Positions 26,278 to 35,113 of a stretch of DNA of 64,000 nt are shown here, one piece after another. The stretch is from Solirubrobacteraceae bacterium. GTDB lineage: Bacteria > Actinomycetota > Thermoleophilia > Solirubrobacterales > Solirubrobacteraceae. The translations under genes and the position numbers were made by a program. How positions within the stretch are numbered: position 1 is the stretch's first letter; the number at the start of each line of letters is the position of its first letter. Under the pieces are notes generated by a model that was not told the DNA's origin, made no database searches, and worked only from the letters and a program-made list of their open reading frames with translations. The DNA lies in assembly GCA_025449845.1 (NCBI GenBank), contig JANWIP010000025.1:42667-106666 (forward strand), given 5' to 3'.

Positions 26278-27144
26278 GTGGAGTTGCGCCGGGAGGTCCG
26301 GCCACTGTGGCCGTTTCGCCTGCCGCTGCAGGGTGGGGCCGATGGGGTGCTGCGTCATCGTGGTGGGGTGCTGTCGCGTCTCCTGCACTACGAGGGTCGG
26401 CCCGTCGTCGTGCGTGTTGCGCAGACCGCGCCTGAGGCGGTGCTCTTCGGGGCGCGCGCCGATACGCGCGAGGCGGCTGAGCATGGCCTCGCGCGGATGC
26501 GCTTCGCGCTTGGTGTCGACGATGACCTGCGTGCTTTTCACGCGCGCTTCCGCGATGACCCCCTGATCGGGGCTTCGGTTCGTCGTCGGCTCTGGTTGCG
26601 CATTCGGCGTCGGCCCGAGCCGTTTGAGGCGCTTGCCTGGGCGATCTGCGAGCAGCTCATTGAGTTCGAGCGGGCTGCCGCGATTGAGCGCCGGCTCGTC
26701 TGGCGTCTCGGGCCACGCCTGGTGGGGGGCGATGGGGTTGCGCTGCGTGATGTGCCGGGGGCCGATGCGCTGGCCGGGGTCTCGCCCGCGTTCTTGCAGT
26801 CGCTCGATCTTGGTGGGGCTCGCGCTCGCACGCTCGTGCGTGCCGCGCGCGAAGTGGCGCGGCGGCGCATCGATCTGCATGGGGCCGATCACGAGCGGGG
26901 CTGGCAGCGGTTGCGCGCGATTCCTGGTATCGGGTCCTGGACCGTCGAGATGCTCGCGCTCTATGGGCAGGGGCGCCATGACCAGGTGCCCGCTGGGGAT
27001 CTTGGGTTCCTCAAGCTTGTCGGGCGGCAGTTGTCTGGGGGCGATCCGCGTGTGCGGGCGCAGGAGTGTGAGGTCAGGGAGTTCTTCAAGCCCTATGGGG
27101 AGTGGTCCGGGTTGGCGGCCGCGCACATGATGGGCGGGGCTTGA
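26278..27144 (+). CDS. DNA-3-methyladenine glycosylase II-like (HhH-GPD)
   Basis: A 288-residue base-excision enzyme of the AlkA group. The helix-hairpin-helix is RLRAIPGIGSWTVEMLALYG (211-230) and the catalytic aspartate is D241 in VPAGDLGFLKL. An N-terminal AlkA-like domain (VLRHRGGVLSRLLHYEGRPVVVRV) precedes the helical core with PFEALAWAICEQLI. It removes alkylated bases from DNA. GTG start at 26278. The last gene of the short plus-strand unit; a 450-bp regulatory gap follows. Confidence 0.85.
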   Translation: MELRREVRPLWPFRLPLQGGADGVLRHRGGVLSRLLHYEGRPVVVRVAQTAPEAVLFGARADTREAAEHGLARMRFALGVDDDLRAFHARFRDDPLIGASVRRRLWLRIRRRPEPFEALAWAICEQLIEFERAAAIERRLVWRLGPRLVGGDGVALRDVPGADALAGVSPAFLQSLDLGGARARTLVRAAREVARRRIDLHGADHERGWQRLRAIPGIGSWTVEMLALYGQGRHDQVPAGDLGFLKLVGRQLSGGDPRVRAQECEVREFFKPYGEWSGLAAAHMMGGA

Positions 27145-27195
27145 CGAGTCCGCGGCAGGCTTGACCCCAGCTTTACACGGCCGTTCCTTTTGGGG

Positions 27196-27223
27196 TTGAC
27201 TTTTGGGCTGGAGTTGGTATAGG
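27196..27223 (+). promoter_or_regulatory. Sigma-70-like promoter for the first secreted cassette
   Basis: TTGACT (27196-27201), a 16-bp spacer and TATAGG (27218-27223). Ahead of it stands CCTTTTGGGG, a context recurring as CCTTTGGGGC before TTGACA at 44637. Transcription from here would give a leader of about 365 nt before the propeller gene. Confidence 0.6.
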
Positions 27224-27349
27224 CTTGTTCATGTCAGGCATGTGCCTGGTGAGATAGGTCGGGTCAGGGTCCTCCCGCCGGTGCGGGTTCCATGGGACCG
27301 CAGGGAATGCTGGAGAGGGATTTCGATCGCTTCTTAGAGGGTGTGGGTT

Positions 27350-27490
27350 ATGAGTGATCTTCTTTTTACCGCGCGTGGCGCGGCCAATGGTCTTACGGCT
27401 CCGTTTGGGGTTGTAACTAGATGCGTCAGCATCACTGACGCATCTCTCTCTCTCTCTCTCTCTCTCTTGGCCGGGTCGGCTAGCTTCTAG
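27350..27490 (+). other. Possible leader peptide reading frame
   Basis: An ATG opens a 46-codon frame beginning MSDLLFTARGAANGL and ending in a Ser-Leu run produced by the TC tract, then LLAGSASF. It overlaps a strong hairpin. It could be a translated leader controlling read-through, or chance. The ribosome-binding site is not convincing. Confidence 0.35.
27419..27468 (+). terminator. 11-bp perfect hairpin followed by a long TC tract
   Basis: AGATGCGTCAG (27419-27429) pairs with CTGACGCATCT (27435-27445) around a CATCA loop. The stem runs directly into about 12 TC dinucleotides (27443-27466). It resembles an intrinsic terminator whose U-tract is replaced by alternating CU, placed 128 bp before the propeller gene. 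An attenuator is plausible; the microsatellite also allows slippage variation. Confidence 0.55.
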
Positions 27491-27595
27491 GCCCCGCCGT
27501 CTCTTTGCCGCCCTGGGCTTTATGCGCAGGGTGGTTTTGTGCTGCCCGGATCTCCTGGGCGGTCGTGTTCTTTATTGCTCCGGGAGGGGATCGGT

Positions 27596-29899
27596 GTGAA
27601 CCTGCGTGGGTTGCTCTTGCTGTGCCTGTTTGCCGTTGCTGCTCTATTTGGGGTTGAGGGTTCCGTGGCGCTGGGCGATGCGTGCCACAACGTGGCATTT
27701 CGCGTCGGTCCGTCCGCCGGTCTGCCGGACTGCCGGGCGCTCGAGCTGGTCTCGCCAGCGTCCAATCTGGACGTCAACGTGCCGTACGGCAACAACTCCG
27801 GCTCTGAAGACTTCGGCACCGACAATGTGTTCCGTGCCTCGGCTGTGGGGAGCGCGCTGGTCTATGCGGCCGAGCCGCCGGATGTGGGGAACGGGACGGG
27901 CAACATCGGCGCGGAATCTGGCAACGAGTGGCTGGCGGTGCGTGGCGCGGATGGCTGGAGTGCGAGCGATATTGATCTTCCCCACGTGCGGACGAGCGGC
28001 TCGGCTAACGGAACCAACGTGTATCAGGCCTTTTCAAGCGATCTGTCGAGAGGTTTCGTGAGGTCTTTCGATCAGCCGCCTTTGGCAGCGGATGCGCCGC
28101 CCAACTGCTCGGTCCTCTATGAGCGTCTCAGCGAAGGCGGTGGCTATCGGGCGCTCTTTCACTCAACGCAGACGCCCGGGCGTTGCGGCGAACCGGTGTT
28201 CGCCGGCGCGTCGGAGGACGATTCGCATGTCGCCTTCCAGACGCGCTTGGCGCTGATCCCCGGGTCGGTGGACGCGCCCGAAGGGCTCGGTGATCTCTAT
28301 GACTCCGTGAACGGTCAGGTGTATGCGGTGAACGTATTCAATGATGGCACGCCTGACCCAGGGGCGACGTTCGGGAGTCCGGGCCCATCCTCTGAACAGC
28401 CACCCGATTTTAGCCATGTCGTCTCTGCGGACGGGTCGCGCGTGTTCTGGACAGATCTGAACACCGGCGATCTGTATGTCCGCTTGAACGATGCCGCGCC
28501 GCAGAGCCCCGTCGGTCCGGGTGGCGAATGCACGGTAGCTGGGGATGCGTGCACTGTGCAGGTGGACGCGGCCGAACAGGGGTGTGCCTCGTGTACCGGC
28601 GGCGGGGGACGGTTCTGGACGGCCAGCAGCGACGGGTCGCGGGTCTTCTTCACTGACTGCAAAAGGTTGACCGTCAACTCAACGGCCGCCTCCACCGAAG
28701 GCTGCTCACACGAACAAGGTGGACAAGGTAGTGGAGAAGGCATCGCCTCAACGGGTAACGATCTGTATGAATATGACGTTGGTGGCCGCCGGTTGAGTGA
28801 TCTGACGGTGGACGGCAACGCGGAAGACCCGCTGGGCGCGGACGTGCAGGGTGTGGTCGCGGTCAACGAAACGGGTGAACCGGGCGCGTATGTCTACTTC
28901 GTCGCCCGCGGGGTGCTGGCAACGGATGCGAACGCCGCAGGAAAGCGGCCGGCCGCTGGTCAGCCCAATCTGTATCTGCGTCACGCCGGTGCGACGATCT
29001 TCATCGCCACACTTGCGGATGAGGACGATCACCTGGAAGTCCGTGGCGTTCCACCGAACGCCACAATCGGTGATTGGTATGCCGATCCGGGGTTGCGTGC
29101 GGCTGAGTCCACACCCGATGGGGGCACCTTGGTGTTCCGCTCTGTGCAAAGCCTCACGGGCTACGACAACGGTAGGCAAGACGGACCGGCGGCGGAGGTG
29201 TTTGTGTATGACGCTGTTGCGGGTCGGCTGTTCTGCGCGTCGTGCAATCCCGATGGCGCGCCCCCATCGGCAGGGGGGTTGAGAGATGGTCTGGCTTACC
29301 AGCCTGTGAGCACTCACAGCACGTATATGTCGCGGTGGGTTTCAGCGGATGGCGGCAGCGTGTTCTTCGACAGCGTCGATTCGCTCGTGCCGCAGGACAG
29401 CAACGGACAGGCGGATGTGTACGAGTGGCAGCGGCCGGGGTTGGGCGGCTGTAAGGAGAGCGGGGGGTGCATCTCTCTGCTGTCTGGTGGGACGGGTACG
29501 GATGGCTCGTTCTTGCTTGATGCGAGCGTGAGCGGCGAAGACGTGTTCTTCGCGAGTCGCTCGCAGCTGGTGGCGCAGGCTTCCGATGAAGCGATGTCCG
29601 TGTACGACGCGCGCGTCGGGGGTGGTTTCCCGCAGCCCTCGCCGGTCGGGTGCACCGGTTCGGGCTGTCAGGGGACGCCGATCGCGCCGCCTGGCTTCGG
29701 GGTTCCCGCGAGCGTGACGTTGACCGGTGTGGGCAATGCTCCACCGCTCGCGCCGGTGCTCACGCCGAAGGCAAGGCGGAGGGTGTGTCCGCGTGGGTCG
29801 ATCAGGAAGCGTGGGGTGTGCGTGAAGACGAAGAGGCCGAGGAAGAAACGGTCCGAGAGGCGGCGTGGTGTGCGTTCTAGCAGAGGGAGGAAGCCATGA
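27596..29899 (+). CDS. Secreted beta-propeller-like protein with basic tail (cassette 1, first gene)
   Basis: A 767-residue exported protein. A signal peptide (LLLLCLFAVAALFGVEGSVALG) leads to a series of WD40/PD40-like strands such as SADGSRVFWTDLNTGDLYVR, SSDGSRVFFTD, TGNDLYEYDVGGRRLSDLTVDG and SADGGSVFFDSVDSLVPQDSNGQADVYEW, consistent with a beta-propeller. The C-terminal 40 residues are packed with Arg/Lys (KTKRPRKKRSERRRG). It is paralogous to the genes at 49311 and 56845 but more diverged. The GTG at 27596 has GGGAGGGG upstream. The end overlaps the next gene by ATGA. No enzyme motif is seen; a scaffold or binding role is likely. Confidence 0.75.
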   Translation: MNLRGLLLLCLFAVAALFGVEGSVALGDACHNVAFRVGPSAGLPDCRALELVSPASNLDVNVPYGNNSGSEDFGTDNVFRASAVGSALVYAAEPPDVGNGTGNIGAESGNEWLAVRGADGWSASDIDLPHVRTSGSANGTNVYQAFSSDLSRGFVRSFDQPPLAADAPPNCSVLYERLSEGGGYRALFHSTQTPGRCGEPVFAGASEDDSHVAFQTRLALIPGSVDAPEGLGDLYDSVNGQVYAVNVFNDGTPDPGATFGSPGPSSEQPPDFSHVVSADGSRVFWTDLNTGDLYVRLNDAAPQSPVGPGGECTVAGDACTVQVDAAEQGCASCTGGGGRFWTASSDGSRVFFTDCKRLTVNSTAASTEGCSHEQGGQGSGEGIASTGNDLYEYDVGGRRLSDLTVDGNAEDPLGADVQGVVAVNETGEPGAYVYFVARGVLATDANAAGKRPAAGQPNLYLRHAGATIFIATLADEDDHLEVRGVPPNATIGDWYADPGLRAAESTPDGGTLVFRSVQSLTGYDNGRQDGPAAEVFVYDAVAGRLFCASCNPDGAPPSAGGLRDGLAYQPVSTHSTYMSRWVSADGGSVFFDSVDSLVPQDSNGQADVYEWQRPGLGGCKESGGCISLLSGGTGTDGSFLLDASVSGEDVFFASRSQLVAQASDEAMSVYDARVGGGFPQPSPVGCTGSGCQGTPIAPPGFGVPASVTLTGVGNAPPLAPVLTPKARRRVCPRGSIRKRGVCVKTKRPRKKRSERRRGVRSSRGRKP

Positions 29900-32800
29900 G
29901 CTGGGTGTCTGTGTGGGGTTGTCTGATGCGCCGGTCCGCCAGTGTGGCGACTACTGTCGCCGTGTTGTTGTGTGCGCTGACCTGCGTGGGTGGGTCCGCG
30001 TCGGCTGCGGCTCCCGGCGCGGGGTGGGCATTGACCGCGCGCACCTCTCCCACGAACCTTCCGCCGGGTGGCGAAGGCACGGTGCTCGTGAGCGCTCTGA
30101 ACGTGGGCGAGGCGCCGAGCAGCGGACCGGTCTTGGTGACCGACACGCTGCCCACGGGCGTCACCGCAATCGAAGCCGGCGAGCGCGTGAACATCGGCTT
30201 TGGGCACCAAGGGTTGGCTGAAATCGGCCATTCCCTGTGGGATTGCACGGGAAATGGATCCGGTGGGCCCCCGGGTGTAGCGGGCGCAACCATCGTTACT
30301 TGCACAAACAATCTGGAAGGCATGCCCAGCATCGCGGGCGGCGCGGGTGCTTTCACCGGCCCCGGGTTCGAAGGTCCCAATCTGGATCCGGAAATCGCGA
30401 TCACCGTGAACCTGCCCACCGCTCCGGTGTCCGAACCGAATCGTGTGACAATCGCAGGTGGTGGCGCGCAAGAATCGGCGAGCGCCGCCAATCCGATCGC
30501 AGTGAGCTCGACCTCGCCGCCGTTCGGGCTCACCGGCTGGAATGTGTGGCTCAGCAACGCCGACGGGACGCCGGACACGCAGGCTGGGTCGCATCCGTAT
30601 GCCGCGACGGTCAAGATCGCCCTCGCGAATGTATACAGCCCTGAAGAAGAAAGTAATCAGCCGGCGGGTGGGCAGCCCAGGAACTTCGTGATCGGGTTGC
30701 CAGCGGGCTTCACGGGCGACCCCAACGCGGTCGCCAAGTGCACCCGCCAACAGCTCGATGGCCAGCACTGCCCGGATGCCAGCCAGGTCGGCACCGCCGT
30801 CGCGTGGGCAGGCAACTCGGGTCTCACTCGGTTTCAGGTGTACAACATAGTGCCGCCCGCGGGTGCCCCGGCGGAGCTGGGATTCACCGTGGAGGCCATC
30901 GAGACGCGCATCGACAGCAGTGTACGCAGCGGCGGCGACTATGGGTTGACCGAGCACGCCGACGACATTCCCGAACGCGGCGTCCAGGAAGTCACGACAA
31001 CCTTGTGGGGCGTTCCCGGCGACCCCAGCCACGACATCTGGCGTACCACCCGCTTAGGGGGGTGCAGCCGGGAAAGCATCGAAACTCATGAATGTCCCTC
31101 GTCGTCGGTGAACGCGACTTCGGGTGCGTTCCTGACGTTGCCTTCGGCGTGTGCCGGTGCGGCGGTGTTCTCGCTCGGCGCGAACAGCTGGTTCGATCTG
31201 ACATCTGCGCTCGAAAGCGAAATGAGTACCTCCTCGCAGAATGGCAGTGGCGATCCTCTTGGTTTCTCGGGTTGCGCGCGTCTGCCGTTCATGCCGTCGT
31301 TGTCGGTCGCGCCCGAAACGGGGCGTGCGGACACGCCGACGGGGTTGACGGTCGATGTGCGGATGCCCAACCAAGGGTTGAGCGAACCGGGGCAGTTGGC
31401 CTCGGCCGATCTGCGCGACTCGACGGTCGTGTTGCCTGAAGGGCTGGTCGTGAATCCGGGGCAGGCGACGGGCCTGGTGGCGTGTCAGCCGGGCCAGGAC
31501 GCGATCGGCACCGAAGCGGCGGCGGCGTGCCCGGCGGCGTCGCGGCTGGGCAGCGCGCGGATCGTGGTGCCCGCGCTGAGCGAACCGCTCGAAGGCAGCG
31601 TTTACGTGCTGCAATCAAACCCGCCCGATATCCGGTTGCTGGTCGCGGCCTCGGGCGACGGGGTGAACGTGAAAGTGCCGGGCACCGTGCACCTGGACGC
31701 GGCGAGCGGGCGGTTGACCGCGACGTTCCAGGAAATCCCCCAGCAGCCGGTCACGGACATCAAGCTGGTCTTCAACGGCGGGCCGCAGGCGGCGTTGACC
31801 ACGCCGCGCGTGTGTGGGGCGTTCACGACGACGAGCGATTTCACGCCGTGGAGCCGGCCGTTTGCGGCGGATGCGTTCCCGACCTCGCAGTTCACGATCG
31901 GTGAAGGCGTGGGCGGGGGGGCGTGCCCGGCTGGGGAACCGTTCGCGCCGTCGGCCGTGGCAGGTATGTCGAACAACCAGGCGGGTGGGTTCAGCCCGTT
32001 CTCGGCGACCTTCTCCCGCCAGGACTCTGAACAGGACGTCAGTGCCATGTCCATCACGACGCCTCCGGGGCTGCTGGCGATCCTCAAGGGCGTGGAACTC
32101 TGCGGTGAACCGCAGGCCAGCCTGGGGACGTGTGGCCAGGGGAGCCTGATCGGGCATATCACGGTGGATGTCGGCGCCGGCCCCGACCCGCTGGTCGTGC
32201 AGGGTGGCCAGGTGTTCCTCACAGGCCCTTACAAGGGCGCGCCCTTCGGTCTCTCCGTCGTGGTTCCTGCCGCGGCGGGACCGTTCAACCTCGGCAACGT
32301 CGTCGTCAGGGCGGCGATCGGCGTGGATTCGCACACCGCTCGGATAACGGTGACGAGCGACCCGCTGCCAAGGATCCTCGATGGCGTGCCGTTGCAGCTC
32401 AAGACGGTGAATGTGAGCATCGACCGCCCGGGCTTCATATTCAACCCCACCAACTGTGAAGCGCTGTCGGTGAACGGGACACTGACGAGCACACAAGAAG
32501 CCACGGCGGGCGTCTCCAGCCGTTTTCAGGCGGCGAACTGCGCTGCGCTCGCGTTCAAGCCGTCGTTCAAGGTCTTCACACAGGCTAAGACGAGTAAGAA
32601 GGGTGGGGCGAGCCTGGATGTGAAGGTCGGCTACCCGAGCGGTGCTCAGGCGAATATCCGCGCGGTGGCGGTGACGCTGCCCAAGGCGCTGCCGTCGCGT
32701 TTGACGACTATCCAGCAGGCATGCCCCGAAGCGACGTTCGCGGCGAATCCCGCGTCATGCCCGGCGGGGTCGAACATCGGGGCCGCCACCGCGAGCACCC

Positions 32801-33228
32801 CTGTGTTCGCGAATCCTCTGACGGGTCCGGCGTACCTCGTCTCGCACGGTGGCGCGGCGTTCCCGGATCTCGTGATCGTGCTGCAGGGTGAAGGCGTCAC
32901 GCTCGATCTCATCGGCAGCATCAGCATCAAGAAGGGCGTCACGAGCAGCGCGTTTGACAGCGTCCCCGACGCCCCGATCAGCTCGTTCGAGCTGAGTCTC
33001 CCCGCGGGACCGCACTCGGCGCTAGCTGCTGTGCTCCCGGCGAAGGCCAAGGGCAGCCTCTGTGGGACGAGCCTCACGATGCCCACCACGATCACCGGGC
33101 AAAACGGGGCGCAGGTCAAACAGAACACCAAGATCGCCGTCACGGGGTGCGCGAAAGCGAATACCCGGAGGGCACACGGGAAGAAGGCGAAGGCCGGGAA
33201 GCACCGCAAGACAAAGAAGAGGAAGTAG
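29896..33228 (+). CDS. Giant secreted repeat protein (cassette 1, second gene)
   Basis: An 1110-residue exported protein. A signal peptide (VAVLLCALTCVGGSASA) and a DUF11-like N-terminal domain (LPPGGEGTVLVSALNVGEAPSSGPVLVTDTLPTGVTAI, unique to this copy) precede four related modules of about 110-140 residues, each with a C-P-x-x-S-x-[VIL]-G core. These are HCPDASQVG, ACPAASRLG, TCGQGSLIG (diverged) and SCPAGSNIG. The end is Lys/Arg-rich (GKKAKAGKHRKTKKRK). It is the paralogue of the genes at 51479 and 58995. ATGA overlap with the propeller gene implies 1:1 production and possibly a complex. Function unknown. Confidence 0.75.
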   Translation: MSWVSVWGCLMRRSASVATTVAVLLCALTCVGGSASAAAPGAGWALTARTSPTNLPPGGEGTVLVSALNVGEAPSSGPVLVTDTLPTGVTAIEAGERVNIGFGHQGLAEIGHSLWDCTGNGSGGPPGVAGATIVTCTNNLEGMPSIAGGAGAFTGPGFEGPNLDPEIAITVNLPTAPVSEPNRVTIAGGGAQESASAANPIAVSSTSPPFGLTGWNVWLSNADGTPDTQAGSHPYAATVKIALANVYSPEEESNQPAGGQPRNFVIGLPAGFTGDPNAVAKCTRQQLDGQHCPDASQVGTAVAWAGNSGLTRFQVYNIVPPAGAPAELGFTVEAIETRIDSSVRSGGDYGLTEHADDIPERGVQEVTTTLWGVPGDPSHDIWRTTRLGGCSRESIETHECPSSSVNATSGAFLTLPSACAGAAVFSLGANSWFDLTSALESEMSTSSQNGSGDPLGFSGCARLPFMPSLSVAPETGRADTPTGLTVDVRMPNQGLSEPGQLASADLRDSTVVLPEGLVVNPGQATGLVACQPGQDAIGTEAAAACPAASRLGSARIVVPALSEPLEGSVYVLQSNPPDIRLLVAASGDGVNVKVPGTVHLDAASGRLTATFQEIPQQPVTDIKLVFNGGPQAALTTPRVCGAFTTTSDFTPWSRPFAADAFPTSQFTIGEGVGGGACPAGEPFAPSAVAGMSNNQAGGFSPFSATFSRQDSEQDVSAMSITTPPGLLAILKGVELCGEPQASLGTCGQGSLIGHITVDVGAGPDPLVVQGGQVFLTGPYKGAPFGLSVVVPAAAGPFNLGNVVVRAAIGVDSHTARITVTSDPLPRILDGVPLQLKTVNVSIDRPGFIFNPTNCEALSVNGTLTSTQEATAGVSSRFQAANCAALAFKPSFKVFTQAKTSKKGGASLDVKVGYPSGAQANIRAVAVTLPKALPSRLTTIQQACPEATFAANPASCPAGSNIGAATASTPVFANPLTGPAYLVSHGGAAFPDLVIVLQGEGVTLDLIGSISIKKGVTSSAFDSVPDAPISSFELSLPAGPHSALAAVLPAKAKGSLCGTSLTMPTTITGQNGAQVKQNTKIAVTGCAKANTRRAHGKKAKAGKHRKTKKRK

Positions 33229-33234
33229 GGCGGA

Positions 33235-34236
33235 GTGGTGTCTGTGTCTTCCCGTGAGCGTGGTGCCGGGGCGCGTAAAAGGACGCGTTCTGGAGGTGGT
33301 CGTGGGGGTGAGACCTCAAGTGTTGGGCGTGAGAAGGTTTCGGAGATTCAGCGTGCGCGGATGATCACTGCGATGGCGGAAGTCGCGGGGGAGCGTGGTG
33401 CGGCGAACGCGACGGTCGCGCATGTCGTTGCGCGTTCGGGGGTTTCGCGTAGGACGTTCTATGAAATGTTCTCCGATCGTGAAGACTGCCTTGCGGCGGC
33501 GTTTGCGGAGGCCGTGGATCGGGCGGGGCGTCGGGTTCTGCCTGCTTATGAGGCTGAGCGGGGGTGGCAGGGGCGGCTTAGGGCGGGTATCGCGGCGTTG
33601 CTGTTGTTCTTGGAGGACGAGCCGGATATGGGGCGCCTGCTGGTGGTGGAGGCGCTAGGTGGCGGTCCGCGGGTCCTTGCGTATCGGGCGGAGATCCTCG
33701 CGCGGCTGGTGGAGGAGGTGGATCTGGGCCGTGAGCTTGCTAGGACTCCTACACCGCCGTTGACGGCGGAGGGCGTGCTTGGTGGGGCGTTTGCGCTTGT
33801 GCATGCTCGTCTTTCCGTGCGCGATGCCGTGCCATTGACGGAGTTGCTTGGTCCGTTGATGGGCTTGATCGTTGGGCCGTATCTTGGGTCTGCTGCTGCG
33901 CGCAGGGAGATTGAGCGGCCCGCGCCTGAGCTTCGTCATGCGCAGCGGCGTGAGCACTCCGATCCGCTGCGTGGTCTCGACATGCGTCTTACCTATCGCA
34001 CTGTCCGTGTGCTTGTTGCTGTCGGCTCGCGGCCGGGGGCGTCCAACCGAGCGGTTGCGCAGGCCGCTGGGGTTGAGGACCAGGGGCAGATATCGAAGCT
34101 GCTGCGGCGTTTGGAAAGCCTTGGGCTGATCCAGAACACCGGTCACGGTCACACCAAGGGCGAACCGAACGTCTGGAGCCTCACCCCACGCGGAAGCGAA
34201 GTCGAGCAGGCCATCAAGGCACAGACAGACGGGTGA
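33235..34236 (+). CDS. TetR-family regulator fused to a C-terminal winged helix
   Basis: A 333-residue regulator. A TetR DNA-binding domain (about 40-88; AMAEVAGERGAANATVAHVVARSGVSRRTFYEMFSDREDCL) and a helical ligand domain are followed by a MarR-like winged helix (about 240-325; MRLTYRTVRVLVAVGSRPGASNRAVAQAAG, DQGQISKLLRRLESLGLIQN, LTPRGSEVEQAI). Two DNA-binding domains in one chain are unusual. It starts at GTG 33235, 6 bp after the giant protein gene, so it may be co-transcribed with cassette 1 and regulate it. Decayed relatives lie at 6099 and 44711. Confidence 0.85.
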   Translation: MVSVSSRERGAGARKRTRSGGGRGGETSSVGREKVSEIQRARMITAMAEVAGERGAANATVAHVVARSGVSRRTFYEMFSDREDCLAAAFAEAVDRAGRRVLPAYEAERGWQGRLRAGIAALLLFLEDEPDMGRLLVVEALGGGPRVLAYRAEILARLVEEVDLGRELARTPTPPLTAEGVLGGAFALVHARLSVRDAVPLTELLGPLMGLIVGPYLGSAAARREIERPAPELRHAQRREHSDPLRGLDMRLTYRTVRVLVAVGSRPGASNRAVAQAAGVEDQGQISKLLRRLESLGLIQNTGHGHTKGEPNVWSLTPRGSEVEQAIKAQTDG

Positions 34237-34242
34237 GGCGCA

Positions 34243-34695
34243 TCACTCCCTATTGTGCTCCGGCTCGGTGAGTGCGGCGACGTCGGCTAGGTCTGTGGGG
34301 CGACCGCTGGCGTTCTTCATCTTGATGAGATCGTCGCGCCCGGCGATGGGGATCGTCAGTTCTCCGAGCGCGATCGTCAGTGCGCGGTTGCGCAACTGTG
34401 GGAAGGGGGCTGCTCCGGGGGCGTCGCGCAGGATGTCGATGTCGCCGTGGGGGGTGCTGAGTTGCCATAGGGTCGCGCGGGGGAGCATCCGAGCATCGAT
34501 TTGCGGGTGCTCGCTTCCGGCGTTCAAGACTCGGGCTTGCAGCTCTTGCAGTGCGTCGGCGAGGCGCTTGAGGTTGGCGGGGGTCGGGGAGGGGATCAGA
34601 TCGAGGTCGTTGGTCATGCGCACATGGCCGTGGACCTGGGCGGCATCGAGCGCGGCGAAGATGCGTTCGACGTCTGGCGGTTGCTGTTCAGCCAT
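34243..34695 (-). CDS. Nucleotidyltransferase-like toxin component, short form
   Basis: About 150 residues resembling AbiEii/MNT-type nucleotidyltransferases: RMTNDLDLIPSPTPANLKRLADALQEL with the DLD acidic pair, LSTPHGDIDIL with another acidic strand, and IAGRDDLIKMKNASGRPTDLADVAAL typical of the C-terminal end. The glycine-rich loop that normally precedes the acidic pair is missing: the sequence goes from AALDAAQ directly to VHGHVRMTNDLD. This suggests an internal deletion and a possibly inactive enzyme. It starts at ATG 34695, overlapping the XRE gene by 8 bp. Confidence 0.7.
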   Translation of the reverse strand: MAEQQPPDVERIFAALDAAQVHGHVRMTNDLDLIPSPTPANLKRLADALQELQARVLNAGSEHPQIDARMLPRATLWQLSTPHGDIDILRDAPGAAPFPQLRNRALTIALGELTIPIAGRDDLIKMKNASGRPTDLADVAALTEPEHNRE

Positions 34696-35020
34696 CGCCA
34701 CGTGCGGCACGTCCGGCGTTCGCCAGTCGGGCGGCTGTGCGGTTCCAGGAGAGCGCGAGGGCGAGGCGCTCCTCGGGGGTTCGTTCCAGTGTGCTTGCCA
34801 TGTGCGCCGGGTCCCAGTCGGTGGGCAGTCGCCGTGAGGACAGTGCCGGTTCCTCGCCCATTGCCAGCATCAGCTCGCGCAGCGTTGTGAAGGTGGGTGA
34901 GACCAGGCCTCGCTCGATGCGGCTGACGGCGGCCTGTGTGGTGCCGGCGCGCAGGGCGAGGCGGCGCTGGCTCAGGCCGAGGCGCTGACGGGTGGAGCGG
35001 ATCAGCTCGGAGGGGAGCAT
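34688..35020 (-). CDS. XRE-type HTH antitoxin/regulator
   Basis: A 110-residue protein with an N-terminal XRE helix-turn-helix (STRQRLGLSQRRLALRAGTTQAAVSRIERGLVSPTFTTLRELMLAMG, about 8-55) and a helical tail. It precedes and overlaps the nucleotidyltransferase gene, the usual order for HTH-NTase toxin-antitoxin pairs. The start ATG 35020 is preceded on the minus strand by a TTGATATCATAAAAG segment with a TGATATCA palindrome, a likely promoter/operator. Confidence 0.85.
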   Translation of the reverse strand: MLPSELIRSTRQRLGLSQRRLALRAGTTQAAVSRIERGLVSPTFTTLRELMLAMGEEPALSSRRLPTDWDPAHMASTLERTPEERLALALSWNRTAARLANAGRAARGDG

Positions 35021-35086
35021 GACATCTTTTATGATATCAAGGAAGACAGACTGGTAGCAGATGGTTAGCAGGACTCCCCCCACTTT

Positions 35087-35106
35087 GTGTACTGGATACG
35101 GTACAC
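35087..35106. promoter_or_regulatory. Operator-like inverted repeat of the Phd/RelE operon
   Basis: GTGTAC (35087-35092) and GTACAC (35101-35106) are separated by 8 bp, ending 7 bp before the antitoxin ATG. Placement fits autorepression by the Phd-fold antitoxin. Confidence 0.6.
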
Positions 35107-35113
35107 TTCCTTG

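Noticed and set aside
27224..27349. Known riboswitch in the cassette 1 leader
   Set aside because: Stretches such as GGTGAGATAGG recall TPP or other aptamers, but the defining conserved cores (for example ACCTGA of TPP) are missing.
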